From Eledone cirrhosa (Eukaryota > Mollusca > Cephalopoda > Octopoda > Eledonidae): 64,000 nt of DNA. Position numbers and translations under genes: made by a program. The stretch lies in the NCBI GenBank assembly GCA_964016885.1, contig OZ024740.1, forward strand, positions 201,933,696-201,997,695, given 5' to 3'. Shown piece after piece: positions 44,401 to 56,400 of the stretch. Each line of letters starts with the position of its first letter. Position 1 is the first letter of the stretch. The notes beneath the pieces are model-generated. The model was not told the origin of the DNA and did not search any database. It saw nothing but the letters and a program-made list of their open reading frames with translations.

Positions 44401-47400
44401 GTAGTAGTATGAAGGGTCGTTAGTTGCCAGTGTGGTAAGTGATAGTATCCTCGTTGGATTATCTTGTCGACATAGATGTGAGGGAAGGTCCCTCGATCTA
44501 TTTACCATCTTAGTATTTACAATATCCCTTTCGTCAGGTCGCCAATTCCAGCAGCATGGATTATAGATGTTATTGAGGCACGAGTAACATAATAATGATT
44601 TCAACAGCAGAAATTAGAGATGAAATGTATGTTTATTTTTGATGTAGCACAAACAATGTTTGTTAACTTATATGGTTGAAGTTAAAGATAAAAAGAGGTT
44701 ACAAAAGGGAATGTGCCATTGCGCCGTTAAGCCGGCGAGGCTAGGGTGCAATATCTCACCGTTACATTATGCGTGTTGCTGGCTCGAAGTTTCTGGTACA
44801 AGAGAGAGATTCTTCAAATCTTAGCGGGGAATTTCTTCCTCAGGGCGCGTAGGGATACATCCTCTTCTACTGGCGCTGATTGGCTGAACTGAGCCAAATC
44901 ACGCATAGAGAATGTATGTGAGCCCGCAGAATGTAGGTCACTACAGTACTATCAGCTCTGCCAGTTCTCCGCCTTACATTGATACCACTAATCATTAAAC
45001 AACAGCTATGTGGCCTTGTGGTTTGGACTCATAATCATATAGTCCTGAGTTTTGTTCTTGAATTGAGCAGTGGATTGCATTCTGGAACAAAACACTTCAT
45101 TTTACAATGCTTTTCATATTAGGACTAGGGCTTCTATCATTAAAACACCTGTGGAATCTTTTATGGGATGCAACCTCACATAGGAGGCCAGTTAAAACTA
45201 CATGGTGTAGGCTGTAACAACAACCACCTCAGTAGGAGAATTCTATGTTCAACTCTCCAGGTTTTGTCATAACCTCGACACAGGTTAAAGCTTCCTGAAG
45301 CTGATACCAATTATTCCTATCCTGTGCCACTGTCAAGTGAGCTGGGCATGTGGCATGAACAAATGACAACAGATGGACAAAGTTATGAACAAACACAATA
45401 CTGGGCTGAGGTGGGGAGTTTGAACAGGTTTACATAGTCATGGAAAACACGAGATGAGACCATAATAATGAAAATGATTGTGTACAGTGCTCAGGTGCAC
45501 TACAACTCATCAAAGGTGCATGTATAGTACATAGAATAACACTGTGTAACAAAAAAAAATGTTTTCTCTGTTCCTGGCTTGTAATCACTTTTTTGTGTTG
45601 CTTAGGTCCCAAATAAATTTAAAAAAAAGTGCTATTAAACAGTTAAAAGTTTGGGTTTGTAAAAATTCTAAGCTATTCACTAGAATTATTTGTATGCTGG
45701 ATTTTACGTTGTATGTAAGTTTAATTTGCTTATGTTAAATGATTTTTTATATATGTTTCAGGTTAAATTAAAATTATAAAATAAAGAGTAATACCTAAAG
45801 AAAATTATAAAAGTGCAATAAAGTATAAAATTGTTAAAAAGTGGATTAAAGAGATTTATTGATAGTGGATTTTCGCACCCTGAATAAAGGGTAAGTTGTG
45901 TTTTAAGCATTCGTCTCCAGGATGAAGCAGTGGAACTTGGTCAAGGAGGAAGTGCAGGTGACAAGTCAGAGAAGTCGACACAAACCTTTCTCAGGCTTTT
46001 ACACTCTTAGGGATGACCTCTGCTTCTGACATGACGTGCCTGAACTGTTTGACGTTATTGGGGTGCCGTTTGTGCCCAAGGAGTGGTGGCTATTTATAGA
46101 CAGCTCCACCACAAGTTTGAAGGCTATCCTCCTCCACAATGGAAACAAGTTCCCGATACTGCCCCTAGCTCATTCAGTCTGCCTGAAGGAAGATTACTAC
46201 AGTGTTAAAGTCCTCTTGGAAGCTCTGCAGTACAACCAGTACAATTGGGAAATCATTGGAGACTTCAAGATGGTGGCTTTCCTGCTTGGACTCCAAGGAG
46301 GCTTTATCAAATTCCAATGCTTCCTCTGCCTTTGGGACAGCAGAGCCACCTCTGACCACTACAAAAGAAAGAACTGGGAGCAGCGAACAGAATTTGTAGT
46401 TGGGACCCGGAACGTCATGTGGGAGCCACTGGTTGATCCCAGGATTGTGCTCATGCCGCCACTGCACATTAAGTTGGGGTTGATGAAGCAGTTTGTGAAG
46501 GCTCTCAACCAAGAATCAGCCGCTTTTAAGCAGTGGCGGATTTAAGGAATAGGGCCCAGTCGGCATTGGTCAGTAAGGGGGCCCCAGAGTGAAAATTAAA
46601 GTACCTTCTTTTCGAGCGAGTATTGAAAAAGTTTTTTTTTTAATTTCCCATTTAGCTACCAATAATCATTAAGAAGACAATTAAATTACAAGTACACTTT
46701 ATTTGAAACAAACAAACAGATGTGCTGTACTGTAAACAAATAATAAAGTAATAAAGTTGTATATATGTTGGTCTTTTACACAAATTGCTTTTACATGCGC
46801 AGACCTCTGCGAGCTTTAACAGTTGAAAAATGAGTTATAGCGTGGTCCATGTTTACTGATTTAGTAATTTTGTTTTCAATTGCCAGCAGGGCAAAACTGG
46901 ATAGCCTCTCCTGGCCCATCGTTGAACGAAGATAATTTTTAATTCTTCGTAGAACACTGAAAGAGCGTTCCGCACTTGCTATGCCAATTGGTAAAGTGAG
47001 AAATAGCCTTACCAGAATTTCAAACTCGGGAAAGACATCACACAAGTCATTGTTCAGTAAAAATTTCAGATATGGCATAACCCCACTTTGTTTTAAAGCT
47101 GCGTTTGGCTGTGAAAAGTAGAGGCCAATGAAAGAAAAGAGTTCATTTCTGAGTTCCAGTGTGAATTCATTTGGAAAGTTATCTACCAATGTTGCTACAT
47201 GTGTTTTTAGTTCATCATCTGAGCATTTAGCCAGTCGATTTGGACTCAAAAATCCAAAGATTGAAGATATTTTTTTTATTCCTTCAGTTCGGGCTCGCAT
47301 CTCCCCAATCACACTATCCAGTGATTGAAAATAAATTGCAGTCCGATATCTATCTGAAGCAGTAGCTAGTCTTTCAACACCACAAACTTCACCATCCATA

Positions 47401-50400
47401 ATCTTTCTTCTCCTTACTCACGTTATTTTAAAATCAGCTTCAGATGCATCAAATCCCACGTCATTCCAGGCTTTCTTTGCCTGGTCCACAAATTGTTCAA
47501 ATTTGTGATCGCATCTGAGTTCTTCCAATTTATCTGTTGAATGTTCAAAGCACTCAGTCACAAGGAATAAATCAATTGTCTTAGCTTGTAGAAGACGATT
47601 AGCTGAATTCATATTTTCTAACACTTTGTTCCACCAAAGTAGAGATAGGAAAAAAGTCCAGTCCATTTTCCCTTGCAAATCAGTTGCCTGTTTTACTTCA
47701 TTTGAGTCATGATTTTCTTCTATCAAATCTGCCAGACATTCACTGACATTGTGAAAGTTTCCCAGGAGAGCAGAAACTGCATTATGTCTGGCTGACCACC
47801 TTGTCTGAGAGAGTGATTTCAAGGTTCCGGATCTTGATGAGCCACATATATGCTCATCTTCAACTTCTTCATCAATTGAATTAGAAATAACCTTCTCAAC
47901 AGCTTCTAAAAGATTCTTCTCCTGACTTTTTGCCATATCAAGAAGTTGACTCCAGCATCTATTTGAATTAACAAAGAAAGCATAGATAGATTGAATGTTA
48001 TCAAAGAAGCATTTAATTTCAACAAGAGGTGGAGGAGTACCACTTTGAGCTGCATGTTCAAGAACTAGATTGAGTTGGTGGGGAGGACAGTGAACATATG
48101 GAACAAAAGTATTTCCGTCCAGTGCCATATTCTTTTTTAGTAAAGCTTGAACACCACCTAATGCCCCACTCATCACAGATGCTCCATCATATGCCTGTCC
48201 TTTAAGATGTTTGCGCTGCAAGCCAAGTTCTTCAAACAATGCCTTTTCAATGACACTGGTAATACCAATTGCACTAGCATCAAGGACATGATAATATCCA
48301 ACAAAGTGTTCTACAATTTCCACTGACTTTTCAAGTCTGTCAATTTTTATAAATCTCAATAGCACCGCCATTTGGTCCTTATGACTTATATCAGTTGTAG
48401 AATCAGCAATCACAGTGAAAAATGTGGCTTCCTTGCAAAGATCAACAATTTTGTCAAGTGTCATTTTTGAAAGAATCTGGACTTGTTCCTCAAAGATAGT
48501 TTTGCTCAGATATTTGAGTTGTCCCTTGTCCTCAAAATGTTGTTTAAGAATAGGATCGATTGTGCTTATGTGCCTTAATATTGATAAGTACACACCTGGA
48601 TTATCAGCATCCAAGGATTCTCTATGACCTCTTAGTGGCAATCCTAGGCATGTAAGTTCTCGTAAAAGTCCGAACTGATGATTAAGAACATATTTCCATT
48701 TTTGAACTTCTGCATCCATTTGTTTTTTCACTGAAACTCCAATGGACATATTCTTGGCGAACTGTTTATAGGCATATACTGCTCTGTGATGAATTTTTGA
48801 TTGAGAGTGTTTTTCAATGCTTTTGGAAATGTGCTTCCAATCATTCATACTCTTTGACCATGGCGAGTTTTTGGCCTCTTCATCACCAAATAACCAGCAA
48901 TGATGGCAGTAACAATAATTACCTTTGTATGAATAAGCTAGCCAGTATCTGTGTACTCGTTCTTCAAGGGGGTTTTTAAAATTATAGTAACTGCTCTTGA
49001 ATTTCTAGAATGGATAATGGGATAGTCTCCTGTAGGCATATCATTTTCCAAAGGTTGACAAGCACCCCTTTCAACTAAAATGTTCAAGTAATCTTTCACT
49101 TTATTCTTTCCTGTGTCAAATCGTGCTTTGTCATTTAAAAATGGCATTGAAGCCTGACTAATTTCAGAAAGTTCATTTTCAACTTCAGAAAGACTTATAT
49201 TTTCTACAGCAGGTTCAGTCACTTGAGAAGGAAGCACAGGTTCAGCCCCTTCAGGAATAGTTTCAGCTTCACCTGTAGATATTGTAAGAATATTTTCTTC
49301 TGCAACATCCTCAATATCTGCACTATGGGGCACAGAAAAAGTCAATAATCTTTGATTTTTTTGCTTTGCCTGCTGATTCCAAATCCTTTTTTCTTTTGAG
49401 TGCACGCTTCTCAGCACCTGATGAAAACTTCTTATTCATTGTGAGTCAGTCTACAAACAAAATATAAACTAGGTATAGGAAATAATAAAAGGAACTTACC
49501 AATTATTTGTTGCTTACACAATTTTAATGCTTTAATATTTTTAAACTGTGGCCCAATAAAACAAATTACGGCGATATCCAAAAATACCTCCCCCATGCCT
49601 AGGGCTAAATAACTTCGCTGTTCGCTGCTGATATGAGGCTAAATAACTTCGCTGCTGGCTGCTGAAATGAGGCTATTCCAACAAATTTACATTCCCTTTT
49701 TTTTAGCCGTTAAAAGAAATATAGATTTGTTTATTTATTTGAAACGTTTTTGTTAGTTTCATTGTTTTGTTTTTTTGGCGATATTTTTGTTAGTTTCTTT
49801 TTTTTGGCGTTTTTTGCCAGGTTTTTTTTATAGATTTATTTATTTTTAACGTTTTTGTTAGTTTTTGTTTTGTTTTTATGTCACAAACATTGCTCTCTGA
49901 CGCTCTACCGATAATAGTAAGTATTAGTGGTTGTAATAAAAATGCAATCAAAATGTAATAAATACCTTCACTGATTTCTTTCCTTATATTATCAACAGAA
50001 GTTGGTATGTCACCCAAAGTTTCTAATTCCTTCTCCACAGTAAGACAAATATCCATGTGTAGTTGAAGAGGATAAGTATGAAAGAACAGTCATTGGTAAA
50101 GTGTTCTATGAATGTTTTCGAACGAATGAATAATTTCAGTTTAAAATCAATTTCACTTTAACTTGTTTGGGTATTTTCCACGAATTGGCATAACTAGCTC
50201 CCTGCTAAAGGTGAAATAACATAGTTCTGTTATCTTATAATTGATTTGTATATAAGTTAAAGTGAAATTGATTTTAAACTGAAATTATTCATTCGTTCGA
50301 AAACATTCATAGAACACTTTACCAATGACTGTTCTTTCATACTTATCCTCTTCAACTACATGGATATTTGTCTTATTGTGGAGAAGGAATTAGAAACTTT

Positions 50401-53400
50401 GGGTGACATACCAACTTCTGTTGATAATATAAGGAAAGAAATCTGAAGGTATTCATTACATTTTGATTGCATTTTTATTACAACCACTAATACTTACTAT
50501 TATCGGTAGAGCGTCGGAGAGCAATGTTTGTGACATAAAAACAAAACAAAAACTAACAAAAACGTTAAAAATAAATAAATAAATCTATAAAAAAAAACCT
50601 GGCAAAAAACGCAAAAAAAAAGAAACTAAAAAAAAACCAAGAAACTAACAAAAATATCGCCAAAAAAACAAAACAATGAAACTAACAAAAACGTTTCAAA
50701 TAAATAAACAAATCTATATTTCTTTTAACGGCTAAAAAAAAGGGGGAATGTAAATTTGTTGGAATAGCCTCATTTCAGCAGCCAGCAGCGAAGTTATTTA
50801 GCCTCATATCAGCAGCGAACAGCGAAGTTATTTAGCCCTAGGCATGGGGGAGGTATTTTTGGATATCGCCCAAATTACAATTTTTTTTTTTTTTTTGCAA
50901 GCGCCCAGTCGGCAGGGGCCCAGTCGGCATTTGCCACCTTCGCCACCTGTTAAATCCGCCACTGCTTTTAAGTACCTTCTTGAGTTCTTCCCCAAGTTAT
51001 CTGAGGCCAAAATCAAAGGTGGAATTTTTGTTGGACCTCAGATAAAGAAGGTGTTTGAGTCTACCGAGTTCTCCAATAAGCTCAATAGGATTGAGAGAAC
51101 AGCACAGAACTGTTTCAAGGCAGTTGTTAAGGGCTTCCTGGGCAACTACAGAGCTGAAAACTACCAGCAACTGGTGCAGGATCTGATAAAGGCTTTTGGC
51201 GCCATGGGATGCAGGATGTCGCTTAAACTCCATATGCTGGACGCTCACCTGGAAAAATTCAAGGACAATATGGGCGCCTACTCAGAAGAACAAGGCGAAT
51301 GATTCCACCAAGATGTGAAAGAGATAGAGCGGAGGTACCAGGGCCACTACAATGAAAAAATGATGGGGGACTATATCTGGAGGCTAGTGCGGGAATGCGA
51401 CCTGGACTACAACCGCAAATCCAGGAAATCCAGTCATTTCTGACATGTATAAGTTGCTTTATAAGTGTTATTTGTTTTTACTTGTTTGGTTTTGATAAGC
51501 TTGTGTTATAAAATAAATATATACTCTGTTGATTTAATTATATGAACTGATAAATTTTTTTTTAATGTGTTTTTTTCTTGAAAAATATGATAATTTCGAA
51601 ATATCAAACTCCTGACCACAAACCCAAACTTCTGATTAAATAATAGTGTTTTTTTATAATAATGAGATATAACAAACCAGAAAATGACACTTAGAACCGG
51701 GGAACAAAAAATATGTTACACGGTGTAATGTACAAATGCCAGGAAAGTGAACAATAGAGAGATAAGAGCAATAAGTTTATGAACACTACATGGACATGAA
51801 TTTTAATAACATATTGGAATTAATTCTCTCAACTCAATCAGTTTCCATCACAAACATTAATATTTTACCTTGAGTTAAGATAATCAAATCCATAACAATT
51901 TATTTATAGTGATTGACAATTGTTAGAACATTGGACAACATGCTATGTAGCATAGAGTTACAGCCTTTTATGTTCTGAGTTCAAATCCAGCCGAGTTTAG
52001 CCTTGCCTTTCATCCTTATGGGGTTTGTAAAATGAAGCACCAGTAACGCACTGGAGTTGATTTCTCGATTTTCCCCTGTCCTAAAATTATTGGCCTTGTG
52101 CCTAAATCAGAAACCATTATTTTGGTCATTTACATTGTGACGCACACATTTAAAATTTAAAATTTTCCCAGTGCTTCTTAAGTTGTTCACACTTTTAGCT
52201 ACAGGCTTAAAATTTTCTAAGTTGATGGAATTAGTGGCCAACAGCGTAGTGCAGGGGTTCACTTCCTGACAGGCACGGCTGTCCTCTTTTTTCTGTCTCA
52301 ATTATTATTTATAGTCCACAATTAATATTGGTTTCTGATTTAGGCACAAGGCCAACAATTTGGGGGGGAAGGGCAAATCGATTAAATCAATCCCAGTGCA
52401 TTACTGGTATTTTATTTTATCGACCCCCGGTAAGGATGAAAGGCAAAGCTAATCTCAGCGGGATTTGAACTCAGACCATAAAGGGCAATAACTCTATGCC
52501 ATAAAGCATATTGTCTGACACTCCACTGCCCTAGTCAACAATTAATATTATGATCATTTACGTTGGGATGCACACATTGCATATGTTATTACTCAAATTT
52601 CATGTCAACAGTTGCTTACATAAAATTACAAATTTGTAAATAATCGTTTTCTTCTTTCAGGCGGAATATGTGCTGGATATCTTTCAGACAAATTTAAATC
52701 TAGTGGAATTATATGTATGGTTATGTCAGCATGTGCTGCTCCATTAGTAAGTAATGATATCTCGTTTTTTAATTACTTCATAACAATATTAATTAATTTC
52801 TTACCTGTGAAGGCGAATGGCTTACAATTGTGAGGTTGCGAGTTTGATTCTCCTACAGGGCTTTGCGTTGTGTTCTTGAGCAAGACACTTTATTTCACGT
52901 TGCTCCAGTTGTGACGTCATTGGTGCCGAGCTGTATTGGTCTTTGCCTGTCCCTTGGACAACATCGGCGGCGTGGAGAGGGGAGGCTAGTCTTCCACAAA
53001 CAACCTTGCCCGGACTTTGCTTCAGAGGGGAACTTCCTAGGTGCAAATCCCATGGTTATTCATGACCAAAAGGGGTATTTACTCTTACTTACCTGTAAAG
53101 TGATTTTGCAATTAAATGGAGACAATATATCATACAATAGAGAGGACTTTTCAGTCATGCCAAGTACGTGACAACCTCTCCAGTGTTGGTAACACAATAA
53201 AATGCACCCAGTCCACCCTGTAAAGTGGTTGTGCTGGTGCCACAATAAAATACACCCAGTCCACTCTGTAAAATTGTTGTTCTGGTGTCACAATAAAATG
53301 CACCCAGTCCACTCTGTAAAATTGTTGTTCTGGTGCCACAATAAAATGCACCCAGTCCACTCTGTAAAGTGGTTGTGCTGGTGCCACAATAAAATGCACC

Positions 53401-56400
53401 CAACCCACTCTGTAAAGTGGTTGGTGTTAGGAAGGGCACACAGCTGTAGGAATGGTATGTAAGTGCAAGATGTGGTCCCTCCAGCCTGTCTTGTCTCAGA
53501 CCATGACAACTACCTGTCCAACCATGCCAACATAGAAATCAAAAGTATGATGATGATGTAGTAGTAGTATTGTAAAACATGTATTTGTCTATTTTCAGCT
53601 TTATGTTTACAATGTGTATGGTGCAACTAGTTTCACATGGAGTATTGGTATGTAATTGTTTTCTGTACATTATATTTCCACTTTGTTCATGTGGCAAGGA
53701 GAGAACCTCTATATGGTCACACCACTTGCTAGAAATAGCAACCAAATCTCCTTCAGATCCCTCCCTACCTTCTTGAAAAAAGGGAAGGACACATTAGATC
53801 AGTGTTTCTGAACTGCAGTAAAATTTAAATATTTTTGAAGATAATTTTTCAAAATTTTACATATTTTTAAAAATACCAAACATGTTTATATATTGAGGGG
53901 AACATTGAATTTGTTTGAAGTATTTTGGTGGGTCATGAAGGAAAAATAGTTAACAACCATTGTGTTAGATAATGTAGTATAAGAAACATCATGTCTGGGG
54001 GAAAGACACAGGATAGTCATGGCTGGAATGAATTTGATCAATCTCAAATAAACTGTCAATGACCCCTAGCTGGATATTTCTCCAGACAGGATGATACCAG
54101 ATCTTGAAACAAAAGAAAATGAGTATCTGTGTTGCTCAGAGGTCAGCATGTGTGGTCACACTGACCTACTTTGCTAACATCAGAACAAGAGTTCAAATCA
54201 CTTCTATAGTTGTGCCACATGACAACAACCCAGCCAATATATTTGTTGGTTAAGTAATATGTGTGTTAGTCTACCTATTTGTTGTGAATTCAATCCCTGT
54301 GTAAATGTGTATCATCATCGTCTTCATTATTTTGCATCCATGAGCACCACATAGGCTCTCTTTTTAGTCAGACAACTATAAAAGAAGCTCCTGGTTCAGT
54401 GTAAGCCACTGTATCTAGCGTTCATTGGTTTGAAGAAGGCCTTTATTAGAATATCATGATCTGTCATCTGGTGGTCCTTAAAGAAACTAGGTATAGATGA
54501 ATGGCTTGTGAGAGTAGTTCAAGCCATGTAGAGAGGAGCTGGAAGTAAAATAAGACTAGGAAGTGAGTTTAATGAGGAATTCACTGTGCAGGTAGGTGCT
54601 TATCTGGGCTCAGTCATCAGTGCATTCCTGTTTATCATAGTTCTCCAGGCCATAACAGAGGAGTTTAAAACCGAATATCCATGGAAATGCCTATATGCTA
54701 ACGATCTGGTTCTTCTAGCTGAATCTGTGGAAGAACTAAAGAAGAAATTCTGGCTTTGGAAACAGAATCTAGAATCAAAAGGGCTTTGTGAAATTAATGT
54801 GCAAGTGAAGTTTATTACATTATTCAATGTGTCCTTCCCATTTTTAGATGATAGGATGTGATTTGGGTGATATTTCTAGCAGGTTTAGTGACTTTATAGA
54901 AGAACAGGCATGGGCAACCTTTTGCGAGCAGTGGGCTGCATAGGATGTGACTCATCATAAGACAGGCCGCACTACTAAAAATTTTGAGGCAGTTTTGAAG
55001 TTAGGCGTGCCATACAGAAAGCTAAACAGGCCACATGAGACCCACTGGCCACATTTTGCCCATGACTGTTATAGAGGTTTTCTCATAAGCAGATGGATGT
55101 TGGAGTTGTGAATTGTCTTGGAGTAATTCAACTATTTTGACCATAAGGTAACTTTGCTGATAACTAATGTATGGTAGCTCCAGTGAAGGTGCATGGCCTG
55201 GTGGTTAGGGTGTTGGGTTTATGGTCATTGGGTCAAGGTTTCAATTCCCAAACTGGATGACACATTCTGTCCTTGAATTATAAATTATAAAGGAAATGTA
55301 TCTATTTTCCCTTTAAATTTTATTTAGCCCTTTTGTTACTATATTTCTAATGAAAGACATTGCCTATGATTTTCAAATAATTTTTAATATAATTAAAAGG
55401 TTTGAAGGGCTTTTGGTAATATAACTAACCATTCCATTATTAAGCTGGTGTTTGAAACATAACTTAACAAAGCTTCTTACATAAAATAGTTGTTTCTACC
55501 TTAGGCACAAGGCCAGCAATTACCCAGTGCATTACTGGTACTTTATTTTATCGACCCCGTAAGGATGAAAGGCAAAGTCAACCTCGGCGGGATTTGAACT
55601 CAGATCGTAAAGGGACGTAACTATGCTGGAAAGCATGGCGTCCGACCCTCTACCGATACTGCCAATCCACCTTCTTACATAAGATAATGATGGAAAGTTT
55701 AAATTCAAATTTAATTACTTTAAAATAAATGGCTTTGTATGATAGAACCATGGGTGGTTTTAGGCAGTTTTTTATCAAAAATGTTACCCCCTCCTCATCC
55801 CCAAAAAATATCTAACAATCTTGTATTTGGTTTTTCAGTATTGCTGATAATATGTGGAATATTTGTGAATGGTCCATATGCTCTGATTACTACAGCTGTA
55901 AGTGCTGATCTAGGGACACATCAGTGCTTGAAAGGAAACACTCAAGCAATAGCTACCGTTACTTCAATTATTGATGGTACAGGCAGCATGGGTAAGTTAT
56001 ATTAATAATAATAATAATGAAAATATTGTGTACAGTGCTCAGGTGCACTACAACTCATCAAAAGTGTATGTATAGTACATAGGGTAATGTACAAACGTCA
56101 GGAAAATGAACAGTGCATGAGTCATGATATACACATGTGTGCATGTGTATGGAAGGGGTACATCAGGTGTAGTTTTGGCAAATTTCGGGAAGCATGAGGG
56201 TTTTAAAGGATGCAGTGTCTTAGCAGCTAACAACTAACACAGGCAGTTTGTTCCATGCTTCAGCAACTCTGAGCGTGAAGATTATTAGCTCTTGAAATAT
56301 TCTGATAATGTAAGTAATCTGAGGATTGTATACATGCAACAAGAGGAAGGCTTGTATTGTCATCATTTAACATCTATTTTCCATAGTTGCATAGGTTAGA

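Larger units (their letters stand above)
46531..50964 (-). mobile_element. hAT transposon, 4434 bp, complete ends
   Basis: Perfect 15-bp terminal inverted repeats CAGTGGCGGATTTAA and an exact 8-bp target duplication CTTTTAAG (46523-46530, 50965-50972). Subterminal GGGCCCAGTCGGCAT occurs at both ends in the same orientation. Carries a ZMYM1-like transposase pseudogene on the minus strand and a large foldback in its 5' part. Clean ends point to a recent insertion. Confidence 0.96.
45922..51445 (+). pseudogene. Transposon protein interrupted by hAT; uncharacterised family
   Basis: The frame runs ATG 45922 to 46530, then from 50973 to 51445; removing the hAT and one 8-bp duplication rejoins it exactly in frame (NQESAAFK|YLLEFFPKLS). 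Landmarks: FYTLRDDLCF, KEWWLFIDSSTTSLKAILLH, IIGDFKMVAFLLGL, PPLHIKLGLMKQFVKAL, EEQGE, FHQDVKEIERRYQG. I recognise the family as a recurrent, unnamed metazoan transposon-type protein. There are two in-frame TGA codons (46027 and 51301, the latter where relatives have Arg). Candidate acidic catalytic residues are the D of FIDSS, the D of GDFK and the E of SEEQGE; this is inference. About 318 codons in all. Confidence 0.8.
45540..51725 (+). mobile_element. CAC-terminal DNA transposon with TAA target duplication
   Basis: Ends: CACTGTGTAACA and (reversed) CACCGTGTAACA, flanked by TAA on both sides where the undisturbed LINE tail has one TAA. CAC termini and 3-bp duplications fit the CACTA-Mirage-Chapaev group, but I cannot place it firmly. 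1744 bp without the hAT inserted in it. It encodes one ORF, described next. Confidence 0.85.
45462..51790 (-). mobile_element. CR1-like LINE 3' tail split by the nested insertion
   Basis: The tail begins at 45462 (ataatgaaaatgattgtgta, gctcaggtgcactacaactc) and runs to 45539; it resumes at 51726 (taatgtacaaatgccaggaa) and fades near 51790. The uninterrupted copies at 5.7 and 56.0 kb show the two pieces were contiguous. The outer insertion occupies 45540-51725. Confidence 0.88.

Noticed and set aside
46036..46545. Host gene candidate of ~170 codons
   Set aside because: It lies within transposon inverted repeats, lacks an ATG at its apparent start, has nonsense codons and continues after the hAT insertion.
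49790..50056. Open frame containing DICLTVEKELETLGD in the foldback arm
   Set aside because: Present in mirrored form in the other arm and running into T-rich sequence; likely a remnant captured by the foldback, not an independent gene.
53151..53462. Repetitive open frames of ~90 codons on both strands
   Set aside because: They follow the tandem 49-bp SINE units and have no family.
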